DNA of 64,000 nucleotides from the NCBI RefSeq assembly GCF_013087515.1, contig NZ_JABFCN010000051.1, positions 62,001 through 126,000 of the forward strand. The letters are read 5' to 3'. The notes beneath the pieces are model-generated. The model worked only from the letters and a program-made list of their open reading frames with translations, was not told where the DNA came from and did no database searches. Within the stretch, counting starts at the first letter, position 1, and each line of letters starts with the position of its first letter. Positions 46,010 to 54,057 of the stretch are shown here, piece by piece. Position numbers and translations under genes: made by a program. Source of the stretch: Rhizobium sophorae. Lineage in GTDB: Bacteria > Pseudomonadota > Alphaproteobacteria > Rhizobiales > Rhizobiaceae.

Positions 46010-47163
46010 CGGTTTGCCGCGTCTGTGGAGGGAAGATTGCGGAGCCGGCCTATGAAGCGCCGGCACCCGCCCTCACCTCGATCATGACCCTTCTCGACAT
46101 TCATACGCGCGTCTACGTCTGCAACGGATGCGGCCATGCGCAGTGCGACGAAATTCCTGATATCGAAACATTCTACGATACCGGCTACCGCATTTCGCTG
46201 GGCAGCGAGGGCCAAGACCAGATCTTTGCGGTCAAGCCCGATGGCACTGTTATTTACCGGACGGACCATCAGGCCGAGATTGCGCGCAATCTGCTTAACC
46301 TTCCGGAGAGAGCGAAGCTTCTGGACTACGGCGCGGCAAAGGCCGATACGCTGCGCAAGATCGTCGCCAAGCGGCCCGATATCGAGCCCCATGTTTTCGA
46401 TATTTCCCGCGATTACGCTTCAGCCTGGAATGGCTGGATCGCGCCGGATGCGCAGGCGGCCTATGAGGTACCGGCAGCATGGGACGGCCGCTTCGATGCG
46501 GTGATGAGCCATTTCGTCATCGAGCATGTGGCCGATCCGGTCGGTTTCGTCCGCAGGATACACAAGCTCCTAAAGCCGCGTGGCACGCTACTGCTTTCGA
46601 TGCCCGACGCTTCGGCCAATCCTGGCGATATGACGGTTGCGGACCATGTCAATCACTTCAGCGAGGCTTCGCTGCGCCGGGCGCTGGCCGCCGGCGGTTT
46701 TGAAATGTCCGTGATCGACACAACGTCCTTCCCTGGCGCCTTTTTTGCCGTTGCGGTTCGTAGCGAAACACCAGTCAGGCAGGAGCAGGACGCCGCTCTC
46801 GTCCAGCAAGCCGTCGAGCGCGGGCTGGAGATCTGCGATTTCTGGCGAGCTTCAGCTGCCTGCCTCGAAAAACAGGCCGACACCTTCCGCGGGCGCAAGG
46901 CCGCCATCTATGGCGCGGGCTTTTATGGAAGCTGGATCTTCAGTCGTGTTGGCAAAGATGTCGAGCTGACCGCGTTCCTCGACCAGAATCCAAACCTACA
47001 GAACGCAATGCATTTCGGCCATCCGGTCATTGCACCGACTGCAATTGCCGATGATGCCGAGGCGTTGTTCATCGGCCTCAATCCGCTGAAGGCGCGTGCA
47101 GCGATCGGCAACATGCCGTACCTGCAGAAGCCGGGTCTGGAACTGATCTGGCTGGAAGCCTGA
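46006..47163 (+). CDS. Zinc-finger class I methyltransferase with C-terminal Rossmann-like domain
   Basis: 385 residues with the same three-part layout as the C-methyltransferase in the first operon: a zinc site (C4, C7, C39, C42), a SAM core (KLLDYGAAKADTLRKIV, MSHFVIEHVADPVGFVRRI, LLKPRGTLLLSMPD), and a C-terminal KAAIYGAGFYGSWIFSRVGK domain. It may be a second sugar methyltransferase, though C- or O-transfer cannot be told. Last gene of the cassette. Confidence 0.85.
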   Translation: MTVCRVCGGKIAEPAYEAPAPALTSIMTLLDIHTRVYVCNGCGHAQCDEIPDIETFYDTGYRISLGSEGQDQIFAVKPDGTVIYRTDHQAEIARNLLNLPERAKLLDYGAAKADTLRKIVAKRPDIEPHVFDISRDYASAWNGWIAPDAQAAYEVPAAWDGRFDAVMSHFVIEHVADPVGFVRRIHKLLKPRGTLLLSMPDASANPGDMTVADHVNHFSEASLRRALAAGGFEMSVIDTTSFPGAFFAVAVRSETPVRQEQDAALVQQAVERGLEICDFWRASAACLEKQADTFRGRKAAIYGAGFYGSWIFSRVGKDVELTAFLDQNPNLQNAMHFGHPVIAPTAIADDAEALFIGLNPLKARAAIGNMPYLQKPGLELIWLEA

Positions 47164-47198
47164 AAGCGATCAAGCCGGGGCGCTTTCGATTCCGGCGT

Positions 47199-47531
47199 TC
47201 ACCGCACCGGCTGGTAGTGGCCGCGGAGCGGAACTTTGCCACCCGTGGTAACGAAGCCGTCGCGTTCGCAGACATACATCAGCGTCGGCATGCCGCCCGA
47301 GCGGAAGATCTCGTCATAACGACGGCGAATCTGAACGGTTTCGGTGCGACAATTGTAGGATTCCTCTTCCTTCTTGTCCGGCTGCGCCTTGACGCCGGGA
47401 AGACCCTTGTAGGGATAGAGGGGTTGCACGCCCGAATCGAGGGACTTCGTCCAGTCGACGGCAAAGGCGGACGCCGGGGCAAAGCCTGGCACGGCAACGA
47501 GCGATATCAGAAGCATCATCAATAGCCGCAT
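47199..47531 (-). CDS. Small secreted hypothetical protein
   Basis: 110 residues with a signal peptide (LLMMLLISLVAVPGFAPASA) and two cysteines (ESYNCRTET and YVCERDG) that could pair. FRSGGMPTLMYVCERDGFVT is reminiscent of small rhizobial periplasmic proteins, but I do not recognise the family. GGGAGAG precedes the ATG at 47531. It starts 59 bp after the Wzz-like gene on the same strand. Confidence 0.7.
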   Translation of the reverse strand: MRLLMMLLISLVAVPGFAPASAFAVDWTKSLDSGVQPLYPYKGLPGVKAQPDKKEEESYNCRTETVQIRRRYDEIFRSGGMPTLMYVCERDGFVTTGGKVPLRGHYQPVR

Positions 47532-47590
47532 GGCAACTCTCCCGCCGGCGATAGGCCGCTTCCCCGATGTAGGAAAAGCGACGACCGTCA

Positions 47591-49198
47591 TCAAGCGGCC
47601 GCAGCGGGCGGTTTCCTGAAATAACTTCTGATCACGGGATGACCGAAGAGGCCGGCAAGGATCGCAAAGCCGGCGCCGACGACAAAACCGGCAAGAAAAC
47701 CGCCGATGACGCCGGCGACCAGCAGGATTTTCTTTCCCGGACCGTCGGCCTTGACCGGAGGTTCGGCCGGCGAGATGACGCGAATGTTACTCTGGTTGAG
47801 GTTCTGCTCCTCGCTCGTCTGGCTGGAGCGCTTCAGCACCGTCTCGTAAATATCGCGCGCCGCAGTCGCCTTGCGCTGCAATTCGTTCAATTCCACCTGC
47901 TTGTCCGACGAACTCGCGTGCAGCGCCTTCTGCACGGCAAGCTCCTTGGCGATGCTGTCCTCGGCGGCCTTGGCCTGCTCGTATTCGCCCCTTGCCGAGG
48001 TGGCGAGACGCTGCAATTCGCCCCTGATTTCGACTGATATGCTCTGCAGCGACGAGCGGGCCGCCTGCAGGCGCGGATGACGCGTACCCATTTGGCTTTC
48101 GAGGCTGCCGACAGCGGCGGCCTGGGTAGCATATTGCTGACGCAGGCTGACAAGTGGCGAGGTGACGCCGCCCTCTGCCTGATTGCCGGCGACGATGTCC
48201 TCGACGCGGAGGTTAGCGACAGCATCGGCGCGCGCCTTCGCCTGGATGGTCTTTTCCTGAGCCGTCACTAGCATCGTGTTCAGCGAAACGAGCCGCTGGT
48301 CGGAAATCAGATTGCCCTCGGTCGCGGCCATGTCGTTGTCGGCGCGGAAGGTTTCGACAGCCTGCTCGGCCTCCAGCACGTTCTGGCGCAGGTCGTTGAG
48401 GCGTCCATCGAGCGTAGACGAGGTGTTTTCGTAAATGCCGTTCGAGGCGCTGTTCTCTTCCTCGGTGAAGGAGGTGACGACCTGGTTGGCAAGCCTTGCG
48501 GATTTTTCGGGATCGTTGGTCGTGGCAGCAAGCGAGACGACATAGGTGCTGGCCTCACGGGTGATGACCAGCGCCTTCTGCAGAGTGCCGATCACGGCAG
48601 CGCCATCCGTCCGGCCGCCGGTGAATTCGGGATCCTGGTCGAGCTTCATCGCCTCGACGACGCGGCGGAGCACATTGCCCGAGGTCAATATCTGCACTTG
48701 GCTGTCGATCAGAGCCGAGATCATTTCCGGCGAGGGCCCCGACGATTGCGCGCCGGCATCGGCAAGGCCGATCTGGCGCGGATCGAAATAGAGGCTGCTG
48801 ACGGCCGTGAATTTCTGGGCGATGAGCGGCGCCACCGCCCCGCCGGCGAGGGCTCCGAGAAGCGCCAGGCCAAAGACGATCAGCCGCCGGCTCCAGATCG
48901 CGGCGATACTCGAGCGGAGGTCGAGAAGCGGTGCGGCAGGCGCGGACTCTGCCTTCGGCGGCGCGTCCACGACAGGCTGTTTTTCAGGCGGAGGCGCCGG
49001 ACGCTCATATGGGCGGGTTTCCGCAATGCTTGCCGGCGGCACGTAGGGGGGCGGGGCGGGTTCGGGCGATGGCCGGACGAAATCATCCGGGCGGATGACA
49101 GGACTGCGCATGCGCACGCCTTCCGGCGCGGTCTGAGATGGCTCAAAACTGCGCCAGCCAGGGAGCCGGCTTACCCTGTTCCTGTCATACTGGTTCAT
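47591..49198 (-). CDS. Wzz/GumC-type polysaccharide chain-length/export protein
   Basis: 535 residues. A Pro-rich N-terminus (about 40-90) precedes the first membrane helix (RLIVFGLALLGALAGGAVAP), a Wzz domain (TAVSSLYFDPRQIGLADAGA), long periplasmic coiled coils (about 260-450), and a second helix (LLVAGVIGGFLAGFVVGAGF). It is the ExoP/GumC periplasmic part without the C-terminal tyrosine kinase, so a separate kinase is needed or absent. It likely sets polymer length for the adjacent polymerase. Confidence 0.92.
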   Translation of the reverse strand: MNQYDRNRVSRLPGWRSFEPSQTAPEGVRMRSPVIRPDDFVRPSPEPAPPPYVPPASIAETRPYERPAPPPEKQPVVDAPPKAESAPAAPLLDLRSSIAAIWSRRLIVFGLALLGALAGGAVAPLIAQKFTAVSSLYFDPRQIGLADAGAQSSGPSPEMISALIDSQVQILTSGNVLRRVVEAMKLDQDPEFTGGRTDGAAVIGTLQKALVITREASTYVVSLAATTNDPEKSARLANQVVTSFTEEENSASNGIYENTSSTLDGRLNDLRQNVLEAEQAVETFRADNDMAATEGNLISDQRLVSLNTMLVTAQEKTIQAKARADAVANLRVEDIVAGNQAEGGVTSPLVSLRQQYATQAAAVGSLESQMGTRHPRLQAARSSLQSISVEIRGELQRLATSARGEYEQAKAAEDSIAKELAVQKALHASSSDKQVELNELQRKATAARDIYETVLKRSSQTSEEQNLNQSNIRVISPAEPPVKADGPGKKILLVAGVIGGFLAGFVVGAGFAILAGLFGHPVIRSYFRKPPAAAA

Positions 49199-49333
49199 AC
49201 GCGTACTCGTGTCCTGCCCAGCGTGAAAGACTGAAGCCGAGGTGCCGATACTTTAGAAATTCTTAGCTAACGGACCGTTAAAATAAGCTCAGCGACGCCG
49301 ATGTTGCGATTTGCCGCGATAGCGAGGATGCCC

Positions 49334-50383
49334 ATGAAGACGAGACGACATCTGACAGCGCTGCTGCTTGCGGCCGCTCTGATCGCGTCGCCGGCCCTTG
49401 CGACTGAGGCGCCCTGCTACCGCGGCGTCAATTTGTCCGGCGGCGAATATGGCGAACGCGGCGGCACCTACGGCACCAACTACACCTATCCGAGCGAAGA
49501 CACGATTGGCTATTTCGCCGAAAAGGGCATGACGATCATCCGGCTGCCCTTCCGCTGGGAACGGCTGCAGCCCGCACTCGGCGGGCGGCTCGACGACGAC
49601 GAGCTCAAGCGGATCAAAGACACCGTCGGCCTGATCCGCAAGCACGGCATGGCCGTTCTGCTCGATCCGCATAATTTCGGCTATTACGACAAGGTGCAGG
49701 TCAGCACGGCGCCGGCGACGGACTCCGCCTTCGCCGATTTCTGGGCGAGACTCGCCGTCGAATTCGCCAATCAGGAGGGCATTCTTTTCGGCCTGATGAA
49801 CGAGCCGCACGACATCAAGGCAACGGACTGGCTCGATGCCGCCAATGCGGCCATCCGGAGCATCCGCGCGGCGGGCGCGCGCAATCTCATTCTCGTGCCT
49901 GGCACTGCATGGAGCGGGGCTCACAGCTGGGAAAAAGATGTGATCGGCGGCGCCAACGGCACGGTCATGCTCGGCGTGCGCGATCCGCTCGACTTCTACG
50001 CCTTCGAGGTCCACCAGTATCTCGATATCGATTCTTCCGGAACTCATCCGACCTGCGAAGGCGCTGACGCCGCGGTCGAGGCGATCGCCGGCGTGACCGC
50101 CTGGCTCAAACGGAACCACAAGCGCGGCTTCCTCGGCGAATTCGGCGCCTCCACCGACAGGGACTGCATGAGCGGGCTGACGAAGATCTATGCCACCATG
50201 TCTGATAACAGCGACGTCTGGCTCGGCTGGTCCTATTGGGCGGCCGGCGATTGGTGGCCGGCGAACGAGCCGTTCAACGTCCAGCCGCGCAAGGGTCCTG
50301 AGCGGCCGCAGATGCGGCTTCTTGCCGAGGTGGCAAAAGCCGGTGCCGGCACTTGCTCCGCGGTCAAGCCTGTGGGGAAATGA
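49334..50383 (+). CDS. Secreted glycoside hydrolase family 5 (cellulase-type)
   Basis: 349 residues from the ATG at 49334, with a signal peptide (MKTRRHLTALLLAAALIASP). The acid/base Glu is E157 in GLMNEPHD and the nucleophile E269 in GFLGEFGAS; PFRWERLQ and AFEVHQYLDID are further GH5 landmarks. It cleaves beta-glycans in the periplasm or outside. In this setting it may trim or release the polysaccharide. AGCGAGG lies 6 bp before the start; an ATG at 49301 is less likely. It is followed almost directly by the polymerase gene. Confidence 0.92.
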   Translation: MKTRRHLTALLLAAALIASPALATEAPCYRGVNLSGGEYGERGGTYGTNYTYPSEDTIGYFAEKGMTIIRLPFRWERLQPALGGRLDDDELKRIKDTVGLIRKHGMAVLLDPHNFGYYDKVQVSTAPATDSAFADFWARLAVEFANQEGILFGLMNEPHDIKATDWLDAANAAIRSIRAAGARNLILVPGTAWSGAHSWEKDVIGGANGTVMLGVRDPLDFYAFEVHQYLDIDSSGTHPTCEGADAAVEAIAGVTAWLKRNHKRGFLGEFGASTDRDCMSGLTKIYATMSDNSDVWLGWSYWAAGDWWPANEPFNVQPRKGPERPQMRLLAEVAKAGAGTCSAVKPVGK

Positions 50384-50385
50384 GC

Positions 50386-51666
50386 ATGGCAGTCGTCGAT
50401 CAGAGGACAGCAACATTCACCGTAGCCGGCAACCGGCTCGATGCCGTCCACAAGGCATCGCGCACCGATCATACGGTGCTCTGGCTCGGCCTGCTCTCCG
50501 TGCTCTACAACGGCATTCTCGCCTTCATCAACCACAACATCGTGCCGCTCTCGATGACGCATGTCGCCGCCAGCGAAGGCCTGATCATGGCGAGCGCCAT
50601 CATCTATATCCTGCACAGGGGGATCTACGAGACCGACCTTCCGGCCTTCCTGTTCCTGCTGTTCACGCTCATCGTGACCATTTATGTCAGCGTGCTCAAC
50701 CGCATGCTGTTCATCGATCACTTCCGCAACGTGCTGATCATCTTCTGCTTTACCGGACTCGGGGGCTGGAGCAACGAGAAAACGATGAAGCTCGCCTTTC
50801 GCTGGGCAAGCCTTGCCGTCCTGATCTTCCTGATCTTCGAGATCGTCAGCGTGCCGTTCTATGTCAGCATCGTCCACCCGTCCGATTATTTCGCCAATAC
50901 ACGCGGGCTGCTGCCGCTGAGCTATAATACGACGGGCCTCTTCCAGAACGCGCTCGGCTTTCCCGAGCGCTTCTCATTCGGCATTATCGACCACCGTTCC
51001 TCGTCAATCTTTCTCGAGCAGGTGTCGCTTGCCAATTTCTGCGGCGTGATCGCCGTCTACCTGATTTCTATGTGGGAGAAGCTCAGCCGCTGGGACCGGC
51101 TGCTGATGATCGGCACGGCCGTGCTGATCCTGGTGACGAACGACACGCGCACGATGCTGATCTTCTGCTTTGCCTGCATCGTCGGCTATTTCATCTTTCC
51201 GAAGATCCCGAAGAATTTCAATCTGGCGCTGATGCCGCTGATCGTCGCCGCGGGCTTCCTCGTCTACGTCCTGAAACCCAACGCGACCGGCGACAACTTC
51301 ACCGGCCGCATCAACCTGACGATGAAGAAGATCATGGAGCTCGATCCGCTCGCCGTCCTTGGGCTTTCGGTCGACCGGGTCGCCGAATTCGCCGACAGCG
51401 GCTATGTCTACCTGATCTATGCGGCGACGATCTTCGGCGTCATCGCCCTGTGGCTGTTCGTCTGCCTTTTTCCCGCCGGGCGCACGGCGGCGCAGCGGCG
51501 CTGCGCCCATTCACTTTCTCTTTTCATTTTTCTGAATATGATGATCGGAGGAACCGCGGTCTTCTCGATGAAGATTGCCGGTCTCCTGTGGTTCGTCGTC
51601 GGATATATGCGTTTCCACGATAGCCCGCGCATCCGGCAGGATCGTCCGGCAGATGTATTGAGTTGA
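50386..51666 (+). CDS. Polysaccharide polymerase / O-antigen ligase-like membrane protein
   Basis: 426 residues with about ten transmembrane helices (for example ASAIIYILHRGIYE, LIIFCFTGLGG, LMIGTAVLILVTNDTRTMLI, FVVGYMRFH). A large loop (residues 170-230) with SLANFCGVIAVYL fits Wzy/WaaL-type polymerases. Sequence identity within the family is low, so the call rests on topology and the flanking Wzz, GH5 and acyltransferase genes. The ATG at 50386 is 2 bp after the GH5 stop; an overlapping ATG at 50380 is possible. Confidence 0.8.
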   Translation: MAVVDQRTATFTVAGNRLDAVHKASRTDHTVLWLGLLSVLYNGILAFINHNIVPLSMTHVAASEGLIMASAIIYILHRGIYETDLPAFLFLLFTLIVTIYVSVLNRMLFIDHFRNVLIIFCFTGLGGWSNEKTMKLAFRWASLAVLIFLIFEIVSVPFYVSIVHPSDYFANTRGLLPLSYNTTGLFQNALGFPERFSFGIIDHRSSSIFLEQVSLANFCGVIAVYLISMWEKLSRWDRLLMIGTAVLILVTNDTRTMLIFCFACIVGYFIFPKIPKNFNLALMPLIVAAGFLVYVLKPNATGDNFTGRINLTMKKIMELDPLAVLGLSVDRVAEFADSGYVYLIYAATIFGVIALWLFVCLFPAGRTAAQRRCAHSLSLFIFLNMMIGGTAVFSMKIAGLLWFVVGYMRFHDSPRIRQDRPADVLS

Positions 51667-51694
51667 TCGCAGCGGCGCCTGTCCGTGCGAGCCC

Positions 51695-51811
51695 TAGAAC
51701 AGGATGATTTTAGGCCGGATCGGCCTAAAATCTGAATCCTGTTCTCAATTAAAGAGTTAGAGCATGATGTCGTCCGAAAACCGCTGCACACTTTTCGGCA
51801 TCATGCTCTAG
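51695..51811. repeat. Palindromic intergenic repeat (TTAGAGC...GCTCTA family), copy 2
   Basis: The first part is a nested palindrome: AGAACAGGAT (51696-51705) with ATCCTGTTCT (51736-51745), enclosing ATTTTAGGCCG (51707-51717) with CGGCCTAAAAT (51721-51731). The second is TTAGAGCATGATG (51757-51769) with CATCATGCTCTA (51799-51810), with the core AAAACCGCTGCACACTTTT between them, as in the copy at 32956-33060. It lies between the polymerase and acyltransferase genes. Confidence 0.82.
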
Positions 51812-51826
51812 GGAGCAAGACGCTCG

Positions 51827-52843
51827 ATGCTTGTCCAGCTTCAATATCTGCGCGCCATCGCGGCGCTGATGGTCGTCTATTTCCACGCGGTATTGCAGCT
51901 TGCCAAGGTCAATCCCGCCGTCGACGCCACCGCCTTCGTCTATGGCGAAACCGGTGTCGACATCTTCTTCGTCTTGAGCGGTTTCGTGATGTGGCTGACG
52001 ACGAGCGGACGCACGATGAGCCCGATCGATTTTGCCCGCCGGCGCATCAAGAGGATCGTGCCGCTCTACTGGCTGGCGACGCTGTTTTCGGCGACCGTGG
52101 CGCTGGTCGCCCCGTCATTGCTGAAATCGACGGTGTTCGACCTGCCGCATCTCATCGCCTCGCTGTTCTTCCTGCCATGGGCAAATCCCGCCGATCCCAG
52201 CACGATCACGCCGGTGGTCGTTCCCGGCTGGACGCTGAATTACGAAATGTTCTTCTATTTCGTCTTCGCGCTGCTATTGCCGCTACAGGAAGTTCGGCGC
52301 ATCCCGGCGATGTTTGCCGTCTTTGCCGTCATCCTGATCACCTGCCAGCTGCTGCCGGAAACGACTATGACCCGGTTCTACCGCGAGCCGATCATGCTGG
52401 AATTCCTCGCCGGTGTCGTGCTCGGCTGGCTCTACGGGCAGAAGGTGCTTCTGCCGAACCGCTGGGCTTGGGCGGCTCTTGCCATGGGCTTCGCGTTTCT
52501 CGTCATCAACGAGGCGCTGATGCCACCGGAAAGCCGGTTCTATGCCTGGGGAATCCCGGCGATCTTCATCGTCTACGGCGCGATCTCCATCGACTTTTCC
52601 AGGCTGCCGGTGATCGGATGGTTGAACTATCTCGGCGACTGCTCCTATAGCATCTATATCACCCACGCCTTCACACTGGCTTTTCTGAGGGTCGCCGCCG
52701 ATCGCCTGCCGATCGGCATCCTGCAGCAGCCGGTGCTCTTCGTGATCGTGTCGCTGGCGCTCTCCTCGATCGGCGGCGCCATTATCCATGAGATCACCAC
52801 GCCACGCCGGAAAGCGGCCGTGGCGAGCCGCCCGCCGGCCTAA
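51827..52843 (+). CDS. Acyltransferase family 3 protein (ExoZ-like)
   Basis: 338 residues with about ten membrane helices. The N-terminus LQYLRAIAALMVVYFHAVLQ carries the R-x10-H motif of acyltransferase_3 (OafA/ExoZ/NodX) enzymes, and FFVLSGFVMWLTTSGRTMSP is the second block. It O-acetylates a surface polysaccharide at the inner membrane. It is separated from the polymerase gene by a palindromic repeat, but on the same strand. Confidence 0.92.
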   Translation: MLVQLQYLRAIAALMVVYFHAVLQLAKVNPAVDATAFVYGETGVDIFFVLSGFVMWLTTSGRTMSPIDFARRRIKRIVPLYWLATLFSATVALVAPSLLKSTVFDLPHLIASLFFLPWANPADPSTITPVVVPGWTLNYEMFFYFVFALLLPLQEVRRIPAMFAVFAVILITCQLLPETTMTRFYREPIMLEFLAGVVLGWLYGQKVLLPNRWAWAALAMGFAFLVINEALMPPESRFYAWGIPAIFIVYGAISIDFSRLPVIGWLNYLGDCSYSIYITHAFTLAFLRVAADRLPIGILQQPVLFVIVSLALSSIGGAIIHEITTPRRKAAVASRPPA

Positions 52844-53060
52844 CTTCAGCACCGAAGGCGAGAATACGCATCCAAGCGGCGCTGACGGTACAGTTTTTTG
52901 CGCAAGTTCTCCTAAGCTTCAGACTGAGCAATGAGAGAACTTGCACAAACGTGATGGTTTCTCTTGCAATTGTCGCATGAATGAAAGTGCGCCGGCCTGT
53001 TCGCGGCCCGGGCTTTGATCTAAGCACAGCGGCGGCCTTGGAGAGGGAAGAGGGAAAGAC

Positions 53061-53945
53061 ATGACAAGTTACGTATTGACGGTATCCTGCAAGTCGACGC
53101 GCGGCATCGTGGCAGCGATTTCGAGCTATCTGGCCGACAAGGGCTGCAACATCGTCGATAGTTCGCAGTTCGACGATCTCGATACCGGCAAATTCTTCAC
53201 GCGGGTGAGCTTCATCTCGGAGGAAGGCGTGCCGCTTGCCGAACTCAAGGAAGGCTTCGAGCCGATCTGCAAGCGGTTCGCCATGGAAGCCGAGATCCAT
53301 GACGGCAGTGCCCGCATGAAGGTGCTCTTGATGGTGTCGCGCTTCGGCCATTGTCTCAACGACCTGCTCTACCGCTGGAAGATCGGCGCCCTGCCGATCG
53401 ATATCGTCGGCGTCGTCTCCAACCATTTCGATTACCAGAAGGTCGTGGTCAACCATGACATCCCCTTCCACCACATCAAGGTGACGAAGGAGAACAAGCT
53501 GCAGGCCGAAGGCCAGATCATGGATATCGTCGAGCAGACCGGCACGGAGTTGATCGTGCTGGCGCGTTACATGCAGGTGCTTTCGGATGCGATGTGCCAG
53601 AAAATGTCGGGGAAGATCATCAACATCCACCATTCCTTCCTGCCGAGCTTCAAGGGCGCCAATCCTTACAAGCAGGCTTACGGCCGAGGCGTGAAGCTGA
53701 TCGGCGCGACGGCGCATTACGTCACCGCCGATCTCGACGAAGGCCCGATCATCGAGCAGGACACGGCGCGCATCACCCATGCGCAGTCGCCCGACGACTA
53801 TGTCTCGATCGGCCGCGACGTCGAAAGCCAGGTGCTGGCGCGTGCCATCCACGCCCATATCCATCACCGCACCTTCCTGAACGGCAACCGCACCGTGGTT
53901 TTCCCGGCAAGCCCAGGCGGCTACGCCTCCGAACGCATGGGGTGA
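53061..53945 (+). CDS. purU: Formyltetrahydrofolate deformylase
   Basis: 294 residues. An N-terminal ACT domain (YVLTVSCKSTRGIVAAISSY) is joined to a formyltransferase-like hydrolase domain (VLLMVSRFGHCLNDLLYRWK, IINIHHSFLPSFKGANPYKQ with the catalytic His, then GATAHYVTADLDEGPIIEQD with the catalytic Asp). It splits 10-formyl-THF into THF and formate, balancing one-carbon pools. GGGAAGAGGG lies before the ATG. It stands alone; full length. Confidence 0.95.
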   Translation: MTSYVLTVSCKSTRGIVAAISSYLADKGCNIVDSSQFDDLDTGKFFTRVSFISEEGVPLAELKEGFEPICKRFAMEAEIHDGSARMKVLLMVSRFGHCLNDLLYRWKIGALPIDIVGVVSNHFDYQKVVVNHDIPFHHIKVTKENKLQAEGQIMDIVEQTGTELIVLARYMQVLSDAMCQKMSGKIINIHHSFLPSFKGANPYKQAYGRGVKLIGATAHYVTADLDEGPIIEQDTARITHAQSPDDYVSIGRDVESQVLARAIHAHIHHRTFLNGNRTVVFPASPGGYASERMG

Positions 53946-53966
53946 GCGCAGTCCTGCATCTCTTTT

Positions 53967-53999
53967 GCTGGCAAACGACAATCCCCGTTGCCTGCCAGC
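53967..53999 (+). terminator. Inverted repeat after purU
   Basis: GCTGGCA (53967-53973) pairs with TGCCAGC (53993-53999), with a partly paired AACG..CGTT inside. It lies 21 bp after purU. No T run follows, so its role as terminator is uncertain. Confidence 0.4.
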
Positions 54000-54057
54000 G
54001 GCAAGTACTTGATTATCTCGTTCAATAGGTAATCGAATCATGCTGCGGAGGGGTGTC

